NCBI RefSeq assembly: GCF_000478885.1 | Contig: NC_022567.1 | Span: 186,001-250,000, forward strand | Direction of reading: 5' to 3' | Origin: Adlercreutzia equolifaciens DSM 19450 | Lineage (GTDB): Bacteria > Actinomycetota > Coriobacteriia > Coriobacteriales > Eggerthellaceae | DNA length: 64,000 nt | Shown: one piece after another, positions 1 to 12,000 of the stretch | How the letters are laid out: each line of letters starts with the position of its first letter | Numbering within the stretch: the first letter of the stretch is position 1 | Translations under genes and position numbers: made by a program | Notes under the pieces: model-generated | The model's input: the letters and a program-made list of their open reading frames with translations, nothing else | Told to the model about the DNA's origin: nothing | The model's database searches: none

Positions 1-2
1 TG

Positions 3-3000
3 GCCAAGGGCGCGAGCCGCGCGAACAACGACGCGGGTCTCATGGAAATCCCGCGCTCGAAGATCTCCGGCTACCTGTTCCACGATGCGAACTACAACGG
101 CGTCTTCGACGCCAACGACGCCTCCTTCACGGTGGACGGCACCACCTATACCGAACGTGGCATCAACGGCAAGACCGTCACGCTGAAGACCTGGTACTTC
201 GTGCCCGGTGCGCACAGCATCGAAGGCGAGACTACCCGCACCGTCGATGGCGGCGTTTGGGTGCTGGCCGACAACACGCCGGTCGCCGATGCCGGCGACG
301 AGGCGGGCGAGGAAGAGACGGCCGAGGTTGCGGAGCTGCTCCAGGCGCTCGTGGCCTCGGTGTTCTCCGTGGCGCCCACGGCTCCGGCGACGCAGCCGGT
401 GGTGGTGACCACCACTTCCGCCCACAACGCCGCCACCAACCGCGACGGCTACTACGAATTCGCGAACCTGCCCATCTACATCGCCGTGGAAGGCACCGAG
501 TACCTGGCCGGCTACACCGTCGAGGTTGCCGGCGGCACGGCCGACGATGCCCTGAACTTCCCGGTCACCATGGCCGAGAAGAATCCGGCCGCCGCCGATG
601 ACAACTCGGTGGCCCGCACCATCGGCCACGAGCTGGCGAGTACGGAAGTGGCCTACATCGAGGGCAAGACCGACGCCTCCGGCGTGGTGACCGGCAAGGA
701 TGCGGCGGCGGGCAAGATTGCCGCGGCCAGCGAAGTGAATGCCTATGCCACGACCAACTACCCGCTGCTTTGGCACAACCTCACCGGCCAGGCTGTCATG
801 GACGGCACCTTCAACGCCGCTTCCGGTGCCGCTGACGAGGCTGCTGCCTCCCTGGTGGCCGGCGGTACCGTGCGCAACACGTCCAACTCCACGCTGGACG
901 GCATGATCGTGCTGGCGGGCAACACCACGGCCTACACCCAAGACGACAACTATAAGGTAGTGCAGACGCGCGCTACCGGCGAGGGCGCCACGACGACGGT
1001 GGCCTTCGACATGGCCACGGCGCGCGACGAGACCGAGCTGTCGGGTGGCTTCGGCTACTTCGGCACCACCGAGATCTCCGGCACCGTGTTCAACGACGAC
1101 AACTTCGACGGCCAGCTGGACGACACCGATGCTCCCGAGGCGAACCAGGAAGTGCGCCTGACCCAGTGGTTCTACCTGGATGGCAAGACGGACGCCAGCG
1201 AAAAGGGCGCTGTCGTGACGAAGGACGGCAAGCAGTACTTCGTCTCGGCCGAGGTGACGAACAACAAGGGCGAGCAGCTGCGCGCCTCCTATGAGTACGA
1301 GAACACCGGCATTCACGACATGGAGCTGGTGGAGAAAGACGGCAAGGTCGTCGGCGCCTGGATCCGCAACAAGAGCTTCGGCGAGCCCGTTTACGAGGAC
1401 GTGACGGTCGAGGTGCCCGGCGTTGACGGCGCCGAGCCCACGACGACCATCGAGCACCGCTTCGTGGGTTATGTCGGCTACCAGACGATGACGACGGGCG
1501 CCGATGGCACCTACCGCTTCGGCGACCTGCTGTCCTTCGTGCAGTTCGACGGCGGCGGCGCGCCGACGCTCTCCGGCGACGGCAACGCCACCGACGACGT
1601 GCTTGCCTTGGCGGGCTACCGGGTGACGCTGCCCGAGGTGGCCGACGGCAAGGTGCTCGCGGTGTACCACGCGACGACGGGCGACCCCGCCGCGTCGGTG
1701 GGCACGACGGTCGACTCCGACGCCAAACGCGACGTGCTGCGCTCGGTGACCGACGCGTTCGGTTACGACCAGCTCGTTGTGACGGCCTATCCGCAGTTTG
1801 TCGCCGACGGCGAGCAGGCCGACGGCTCCTTCGCCGAGGACACCGGCTTCATCGTCACGGCCTTGAAGGACAACGACAGCTTCTATCAGAACGCGGGCAA
1901 CGTCGGCGGCGTTTCCTACGACGTGGCCGGCCGCACCCCGGCGCGCGCCCATGTGAACACGGGTCTTTACCGTGCGCCCACCTCCGAGATCGAAGGTATC
2001 GTTTGGGACGACACCGAGCGCGATAGCGCGGGACGTGTCGATAACAAGGCCTCCGACGGCGTGCGCGATGCCGACGAGCCCGGCCTTGCCGGCGAGACGG
2101 TGCTGGCCACCCAGTGGTACTACGTGCCGGCCGATGCCCCCGCCTTCGACCAGATCGATACCGGCGATGAGGCCGGCGTGGTGGAATGGGTGCTCGACAA
2201 CGGTACCAAGACGGTTGCCGCCACGGGCGCCAGCGCTCCCGCGAACGCGGTGGGCGCCTGGGTGCAGAACGCCGGCTTCGGCAGCGATTGGGCCACAACC
2301 GTGACGGCCCCGGCTGCGGCGCCCCTCGGCGGTCTTTCCCTCGCGGCGCCCCTGGCGGCGGCCGGGTCCGCGACGCGCGTGCCCGTCGTCACGGGTGGCG
2401 AGAATCGCGCCGACGGCCGCAACAAGGCCGCTGTCGTGGCCGTGAAGACCAACGGCACCGGCCGCTACCTCTTCGACAACCTGCCGACCATGGTGGTGCG
2501 GAGCAACCGCGTCACGGGTATCGACGAGTACTTCCTCGCCGCCTACCGCGTCGAGCTGGCGGCGACCCGCAACTACCTGAAGACCGGCTACGTGAAGGGC
2601 GTCCAGGATCCCTGGCACCTCACGGGCAAATATCAGGGCGAGAGCACGGCCCGCGATTCCGATGCTGATGCGGCGAGCACGCCTGCGGGCGTGGCCGGCA
2701 ATGCCGACGAGCTGGATATCGCCGATAGCGACATCCGGGCGTTCTACCACAGCTACCCGATTCAGCCGCGTTGGGTGAAGACTGCTGAAGGTGACGCTCC
2801 GGCGGTCTCCGGTGTGCGCGCCAACAACGGTCAGGTCATCTTGGCGAATGCGGTTGCCGTCGACGCCGCCCCGGCCATTGCCGAGGTTTCGGTTGCTCTG
2901 CCGGCCGGCCATGCCATGGACACGGCAGACGCGACGAGCTACCAGCTGACGAGCCCCGCTGCGCGCCAGCAGGGCGGCGATGTGGGCGAGATCGAGCCGG

Positions 3001-6000
3001 CGTATCGCGCCATCGGCGGTTACGTGTGGAAGGACAACGCCTACAAGGACGGCTGGTACAGCCGCACCCCGGGCACCTACCCCAACCCCGACGCGCCCGA
3101 GGAGTCGCTGACGCTGGAGGCCGTCGAGGAAGGCCGTGTGCCCGCGACGATGTACCTGCGCCAGTGGTACTACGATCCCGACCATGAGAACACTGACGAC
3201 ACGCGGGCTGGCGACAAGCATTGGTTCCCGGTGACCACTTACGGCACCGACCGCGACAACGCCGACTTCTACTACGCCACCACGTCGACGCGCAGCGCAA
3301 CGGTATCGGGCAAGGACAACGACGGCTACTACCAGTTCAACGACTTGCCGGTGCGCGTGTTCGTGAAGGGCAAGGAATACCTGGCCGGCTACACCGTGGC
3401 CATTCGCGGCAACCTCTCCTTCACGCCGGGCAAGGTGGAAATGGAGACGACCCCCGATACGTCGGTGACCGATATCAGCCGCGCCACGGAGACCAACCCC
3501 TCCGAGCACGATCTGTGGAACTCCAAGGGCCAGTCCAACGTGAATGCCGGCGGTCCGCGCGAGTACCGATTCGGTTTGGACACGTTCCCGCTCGTGCGCA
3601 AGGACGCCTTCAGCTCCAACGGCGACATCCATACGCTGGATGCCATGCTGGTGCTCGCCGGCTCTACGACGGTCGACGCCACCGGCAGCTACACGAGCGC
3701 CACCCAGTATCGCCAGGGTGCCGAGGGCAAGAACCTTGAGACCGATACCGATACGACGAAGGTTTCCTTCGACCTGACGTTCGGCAAGAACGAGACCCGC
3801 ATCAACGGCGGCTACATCATGCCGCCCGCGGCGCCTATCGAGGGCGACATCTGGAACGATGCGAACTACAACGGCCTGCGCGATGAGGGCGAGAAGGGCA
3901 TTGCCGGCGTGCAGATTCGCATCACCAAGTGGTATCTCGATCCGGCCGACCATTCGGGCGGCACTGATGGCACCTGGAAGCGCGCCTACCTCATCAATGA
4001 AAAAGGCGAGCAGGTCCTTGAGCCGGTTACCACGTGCGTGACCTCCGATGGCAAGCCGGTCTACGACTCCGATGGCGTGACGGTGGTGCAGGATCTGCCG
4101 CTGGGCCACTACAAGAGCGAGGATGTGCCTACGCGCTTCAGCAAGCCCGATGAGGAAAGCGATACCACGTACCTGTGCGGCTACACGGTCGAAGTTGCGT
4201 CGGTGCCGGCAGGCTACACGCTTACTCGTCCTCACCTCGCCGAGAGCTCCGAGAGCTACGGCGTCGAATCTGACCTGTTCCGTAATGCCAATGGCACCGG
4301 CATCAGCAACGCGCAGTTCGCGCTCGTGAACCGCACGGTAGATGTGTCCGACGACGGCGCCCGTCCCACGCGCGCCGACGGCATGGTGATCATCGCTCGC
4401 GAGAAGCACTCCACATCCACGAACACCAAGACGCTGCAGACCTACAAGGGCACCACCTACGACACCGACATGAACGAGACGTCGGTGGCGGGTGGCGACG
4501 GCGGTCTGGTGGACGTGCCCACCACTTCCATTACCGGCATCGTGTGGGACGACTCCTACCAGGAGCAGTCCGACCCGGTGAAGGATATCGCCGAGCGCGA
4601 GCGCTCCTACGACGGCATCTTCCAGGAGAAGTTCGAGGCGGGCCTGCCCGGCCGCACCGTGGGCCTTACCCAGTGGGCCTACGACCAGGAGGACAAGACC
4701 TGGACGCGCGTGACCGACTTCGATGGCGACACCGATTACGGCCGCGTCACGACGACGGCCGACGACGGCACCGCGACGACCAGCCTGGTGGACAACCGCA
4801 CCTACAACGGCGACGGCGTACGCACGACGAAGACCAGCTCTATCGGCTACAGCGAGAAGGACAAGAAGATCGTCGACACGTTGAACGCCGGCACCTATGT
4901 CTTCGACAAGCTGCCTTCGGCGGTGACGAACGTGGGCGCGGTGTCCTTCGACGATATTGAGATCGCCGCCTCCCCGAGCCTGAGCTTCACGGGCGACAGC
5001 TACTCGCTGGCGAGCTACCAGGTGGAGATCGACGGCCTTGGCTCCGGCGGATCGGACGCCTCCGGCTCCGACAACTGGATGCTCACCCGCTACCATGTGG
5101 GCGACGGCTACGCGGTCGACTCCGACGCCGAGTCCATCGACCGCAACGGCGTGGCCGCCTTCGGCGTGAGCCGCATGGGTCGCCCGGTGACCGACCGCGC
5201 CTCCGTCATGACGACCGCCGTGGGCGAGGACGGCGAGAACGTCTTCGTTTCCGGCACGCGCGTCGCCGGCGGCGCCGTGGATGCCTCCGGCAATGCTGCC
5301 GCCGTCGCCGGCGGCCGCATCGTCGTGGCCAGCGAGGGCATCGTCCAGGGCGAGGGCGCGACGAGGCTCGCGAGCGCTGACGACTACGTGAACGTGGCTG
5401 CCGGCCAGCTGATCGAAGGCGCGGCGGGTACCGTGAACTACGACTGGCTGACCGTGGATCGCGAGGAAGTCACTATCGAGGACTCCTGGGAAGGTAACAT
5501 TCACACGGTTAAGACAGCTCTGTGCACCTCCCCGGTCGCCGGCGGCAATGTGGGCCTCGTGCATCCGATGCGCCAGCGCATCACCGGCCTGGTGTGGAAC
5601 GACGAGAACAACAACGGCCTGCAGGATATGAAGGAGGACGGCTCCGGCTACGAGGCCGCCCAGAACGGCTACGAGGTGACCCTCGAGCGCTGGTACTCGA
5701 AGAACGGTACCGGCAGCTGGGTCAAGGACACCTCCGCATGGGGCGATATGGTCATCGGCTCCGATGGCGACAAGGTGGCCGACAAGCGCGCCAGCTACCG
5801 CACCACGACGACCGGCGATGTGCTCATGAAGCGCTACGCTGCCGAGCCGTTGATGCCGAAGGCCTTGGGCGAGTACAACAGCGACGAGAGCGGCAAAGAC
5901 GGCGACAAGGACGGCAATGCTACCGGGCCGCATCTGTGGCGCCACGGCACCTACGCCTTCGACAACCTGGAGACCGCCGGCGTGATCGACGGCCAGTGGG

Positions 6001-9000
6001 TGGTCTACGGCTACAAGGTGCGCCTGTCCGATTCCCGCGTGACCCGCGGCAGCGTGCTGAAGGCCAAGTGCCGCGTGGCCACCAAGGAAGACGGCTCTTC
6101 GGTCTCCTACACCGAGGACTCCGACCTGTTCAGCGACAACGCGCTGGTGGACAATGGTACCGCTGCCAACGAGCTGATCGTGCTGCTGGACCAGGTGGAT
6201 ACCGACGGCAAGACGACCGACGGACGCGTGAGCGTCGACTCCAACAAGATCGCGGCGCCGATGTCCCACAACGGGGCCGTGAACGCCAAGCTCACCGAAA
6301 GCGATGCCGATCGCGAGGCGGCCACTGCGGGCGCCGATGGCAAGCTGGCGGTGTACGACCTCATGAGCGGCTACGATCGCGACCACAACGACGGCGGCAT
6401 CGTGCCGGTGCCCACTTACAGCATCTCCGGCTTCCTCTTCGAGGACGCCGACTACGACGGCCTGTACAACTACCTCCCCGAGACGCGCACCGACACCGCC
6501 ACGGGCGATAGCGTCGAGTACCGGGAAACTGGCTACAACGGCAAGTCCGTCTACCTGCAGAAGTGGTTCTACGTGCCCAATACCGGCACGGGCTGGGATA
6601 GCGCCAGCGTTATTCCGGCGGGAGCCACGGTCAGCTGGGTGAGGGCCGACGGCACCTCCCAGACGACCAAGCCCAGCGGGGATGCTCTGAATAATGCCCT
6701 GGGCGCCTGGGTCATGCTCGACGAGAAGGCACCGGCGACGCCGAAGCTCAGCTTCTACGATATGAAGGACAATGCCTACAGCGTTGGCACGCCCGCCGTT
6801 ATCGATGGCCGCGTGGAAACTAAGACCAACACCTACCAGGCCATCACCGGCACCGAGCGCAAGACGGCCCTCGCCAAGACCAACGAGCAGGGCCAGGCCG
6901 TGGTGGACGAGAACGGCAAGCTCGCTTACGAGGTCGTCTCTTCGAACCCGGACGGCTACTTCCGCTTCAACAACTTGCCCACGGCAGGCTTCATCGCCAA
7001 CGGTGACGGTAACCGCACGTGGTACCTGATGGGCTACACCTTGGAAGTGAATGGCGCCAATGAGGAGAGCGGCATGTTCTCGCTGCTGGTCACGAGCTAC
7101 GAGTGGCAGACCACCCCGGCCGACGCCATCAATTCCGATGTCCATCCGGCGCTGACTGCCGACGACCTGTTCGCCGATGACCAGCACTCGGTGCGCGATG
7201 CCCAGTGGCTCGGCTACGCAAGTGGCAATTACCCGATCGCTTTGGACGAGGACACGGTGCAGACCGGTGAGGCCAAGCACCATGCCGACTGGAGCGAGAC
7301 GGTTGCGGGCGCTGATGGCTCCGATACCGTGCTGCACAAGGGCTCTGAGGCTAATCCCGAGGAAGCCCTCAAGACCGACGGCTTGAACATCTACGGCAAC
7401 GATGCCCAAATTGCCCAGCGGGTCAAGGGCGGCGTGGCTCGCCTCAACGGCGTTTCCAAGAACGCCCTGGACGGCAAGATCGTTCTGGCCGGCGTGGCCG
7501 ACAGCTCTACCAACGCCTCCCAGAAGGTGGCCGGTAAACGCACCCTCACCGCCACCACGTCCGAGGGCGTTGTTTCCAACACCGTCGACTACGCCTTCGA
7601 CTTCGGCCGCGGCCAGAGCCAAGAGGCCATGAACGCCGGCTATGCGCCGCCGGACCACGCCAACCTCTATGGCGCGGTCTGGTTCGACGACAGCTACACC
7701 GGCATCTACGACGAGGAGAAGGGCCTCGCGGGCTTCAAGGTGGCCCTGTCCCAGTACTACTTCGTGCCCAACTACAATGCCCAGGGCTACCAGCAGTTCG
7801 AGGACGAGGACGGCAACCTCTTCTACTACGAGCCCAGCGCCAGCTTGAAGGAGGATGTGCTGAAGCTGGAGAGCTCCGCCAAGGGCAACGTCATCGTGGG
7901 CAACGGATCCGACGGCACCGAGACGGTGTACCTCGTCCGCGCCGGTCGCGCCTACAGGTACCAGGATCTGGTGGAGGCCGGCAGCCGCAAGCTGTTCGCC
8001 TCCGGCACCTGGGTGCTCAACCGCGACTTCGCCGGCAACGGCAACGAGTTCCGTCCCGCTCCCTTGACGTTTGACGCCAACGACGGCGCGCTGGTCGATG
8101 ACGCGGGTGCGCCGGTGAAGGCGACGGGTGAAACCAAGGGCATCGATGGCAACAACACGGCCAAGGTGACGCTGCCCGATTGCGGCTTCACCGCCGCGGG
8201 CTACCACTTCACCGGCTGGAACACCGCCGCCGACGGCACCGGCACGGGCTACGGTGCGGGCGACGAGTTCACCCTCGTCGAGCCCGGCAGCACGCTGTAC
8301 GCCCAGTGGGAGAAGGATGCTGTTGTAGAGCCCGAGCCCGAGCCCGAGGCCGAGGCCACGCAGGTCTTCTACGAGACAGACTTCACAACGCAGGTGTTCT
8401 TCGCCGCATCTGCCGCGATGCCGCGCGCTGCAAGCGCCGAGGGCGCCTCGGCCGACGCTTCCGAGGACGTGGCGGCGGCCACGGCGGCAAGGACCGAGGA
8501 TTGGGAGCTCGTAACGCTTACCGAGGGCACATCGGGCGAGTACCGCTTCTACGACCTGCCCGCCTACGTGGTGGTGGACGACAAGGTGAGCGATGTGATC
8601 GACCCGGCCGCTATCAAGGACAAGGTGTACCAGCCGCAGTCCGAGTGGAACCGCCTCGACCGCTACCAGAAGGGCGCCATCGCGGTGAAGGGCCCCGACG
8701 GCAGCGTGAGCTACTACGAGCCGCCCGAGGGCTTCGCCCGTTACGACACCGCCACGCCGTATCTGGTGGGCTACTCGGTGCGCGTCATCAACGACGATCC
8801 CGAGACCGCTCGGTACATGGTGTCCAAGTACCATGTGGACGCCCCGGGCGAGCGCACCTCCGACATCACGGAGTTCAACGCCAGCCTGAACGGCGACTAC
8901 AACGTGGACGGCAACAAGGAGGAGGCCTTCGCCGTCGTGGCGCAGGAGTCCAAGAAGGATGCCGATTCCATCGACTTTGGCACTGACCGCTACGAGATCG

Positions 9001-12000
9001 TCTACCGCGGTGTGCGCTACGACTTGGCCAACCGCCTCTACGAGAAGCTGGCGGGCGACGCCGGCGTCGTGCTGCAGAACCCGGTGCTCATCGCCGGCAA
9101 GGTGTGGGAGGATGCCAACGAGGACGGCCTGCGCGCCGAGTCCGAATCTGGTGTGCCCGGTGCGGTGGTGAAGCTGGAGCGCTACTGGTACGACACGTCC
9201 GGCCTGGGCTCGCTGGAGATCGCTCCTGGCGAGAAGGCGCCTGATGTGACGCCTGAGACCACGGGTCTCACCTCCGAGCAGATCGCCGAGATCTACCGTT
9301 TGGGCGGTGTGGCGTATCCGGCGCCCGAGGGCACCGAGATCGAGGTGCCGCAGGAGTTCACGGATGACCAGATTAGCGCCATGGTGACGTGGATCAAGGA
9401 TATTCAAGCGAAGGTGGAAGCCATTAACGCCAAGGTTGCCGCCGGCAACACGCTCACCGACGCAGAGAAAACCTATAAGGCCTCGGCTCTGAACCGCCTG
9501 CTCGCCTTCGAGAGCATCTACCGCGATTTGGCTGACGGCTACTGGAAACCGGTTGTCGACGGGGAGGGCAATCCGAAGTACGAGAAGGTTCCCGCCAACG
9601 AGAAGATTGTCGAGTCGTTGAAGGCCGCCATCTTTGCGGCCAGCGTCGATGCCGCCGATATGGTGGACGAGAGCGAGAAGGGCGTCTGGCGCCGCGACTG
9701 GAGCTTCACCCAAGCTCAGGCCTTCGTGATGTTGGAGGGCAATGCCGTTTCCGCCGAGAGCCTGGGCAAGAACGAGAGGCTTTCCGACGAGGCCGCCATC
9801 GACATGGTGGCCGACAGCGGCGACATTCGCGATCGGGTGTACCGCGACCAGAACGGTGCCGCCTACATTCCGGGCGCCGCCTTCGACGAGACGGTGTCCT
9901 CCGGCGACTGGGCCTTCCTGGCTGCCGGCACGGGCACGCACAAGGTGGGCGGTGCCGAGTTCAAGGTGCTCTACGGCTACCGAGTCCGCATCGTCAGCTA
10001 TCCGGACACGGACAACTACACGCCCACCGTGTCGCATGTGGGCGTCGATATGGTGCCCAATGAAGGTGGCTCCGCGAACAGCTACAGCGAGAGCGAGCCG
10101 GGCATCGACAAGACCAACTCCGACTACGACGAGGCCACGGGCGCCCTGCGGCCCAACTACGAGGACAAGAAGCTGGCCTCGAACCTCACCGACGAGGTGG
10201 AGGTGGACGGTAGCCTGAGCAATCCTGAAATGGGCGACCTCATCGTGGTCACGCGTCTGGCCGCCGCTGGCGAGCACTCGTTCACGGGAGGACCTTCGGC
10301 CCGTTACGCCGACGTCAACGGCGAGGGCGCGGTGGAAGTGGCCCTCGACGCCAACGGCGGCACGGGCACCATGGATGCGATCACGGGCCTTTTGGGCGAA
10401 ACCGTGGTCGTGCCTGCGTGCACCTTCACGCGCGAAGACTACACCTTCGCAGGGTGGAACACCTCCGCCGACGGCTCCGGCACGTCCTTCTCCGCTGGCG
10501 ATGTGATCACCCTGACCAGCGATATGGATACGCTCTTCGCGCAGTGGACGGAGCCCGCACCCGAACCCGCACCCGAGCCCACACCTGAGCCCGGCTCCGA
10601 TGACGATGTCGAGGAGAAGACGAGCCTCTCCTCGCTGCAGGCGCTCTCGCGCGCCCTTGCCGTTATGGCAGCGGTCGCCGACGACGCAGGCGGCGAATCT
10701 GGCGAATCTGGCGAGACCAATCCCGCCGACCCCGTCGATCCGTCGACGCCCGAGGTGGACGACTACGTCAAGACGCCCATGGAAGAGCGGCTGCTTGCGC
10801 TGTGGCCCAACGAGATCGTTCCCGGCAAGGCGGCTGTCCAGGCGGCGCTCCTCGACGCTGCCGATTGGATCTCCCGCGCGAGCGTCGCCGATTTGCGCGA
10901 TATGGACGACGACCACCGGACGGTCATCTTCGGCGATCCGGTGGACAAGTTCAACAACGATACGGGAGCGGAAGGACCCGACGGCAAGCAGGATCTCAAG
11001 TTCGACGAGGCCACGGGCGAGATGGTGCCGGTCCATGCGGGCAACGGGTTCGAGGTACTGTACCAAGCCTATGTGGCGCGCATGGAAGTGCTGAACCGCG
11101 AGGTCTCGAACTGCTGGTCGGATGTGAACTGGGCGGACTCGCTCAACCACGACTTCGGCCTTGTCCCCGAGAAGAAGGACGAGGACGGCGATTCCAGCCT
11201 CGACGAGAACAAGGTGCACATCGCGGGCATCGTCTGGCAGGACGACGACTACGACGGCGTTCAGGACGCTTCCGAGGGCGTGCGCTTCCCGGACGTGCCG
11301 GTGACGCTCTCCCGCTACTGGTACGGCACCGACGCCACGGGTACCGGCTGGCACCTCGACGCCGAGTTCTCCGCGAGCGCGGTCTCCGATGAGAACGGCC
11401 GCTGGATCTTCGACGGCTTGGAGATCGCCGGGACGGCGCCGGACGGCCGGGGCCGGGTGCTCTACGGCTACAAGGTGACGGTGGAGGATCTGCCCCACGG
11501 TTACGGCGTCACGCGCCTGAACCGTGGCAGCGCCACCACCGACTCCGACCTGAACGAGGACACCAAGCTCATCGTGCCGGACGAAGCGCAGGAGGGCATG
11601 ATCGTGCTCGCCGATCCCGCGACCGACGGCGCGGCGGCCTTTGTGGCCGGCCCTGCCGGCACGACGTGGCTCGCCTCCGAGGGCACGAGCCGCGACTTCA
11701 ACGACACGGGCCTGGTGCCCTACGCCCCGGCCGAGATCGCCGGCGTCGCCTTCAGCGACCCGGAGGCCGACGGCCTGAAGGGCGCCACGGCCGAGGCGGT
11801 GCCGGGGCTTACGGTCTACCTCGAGCGCCGGGTGCTCGACACCCGCGCCGTGGGCTTCAACGGCGCCTCCTACGTGCCGACGTCCCTTGCGGCCGTCCAG
11901 GGCGGCAAGGTGCGCTCCGAGGGCGAGTGGGCCGTGGTCTCCCAGATGGAGACCGACGTCAACGGCGCCTACCGCTTCACGGGCCTGCCCATGGTGGACG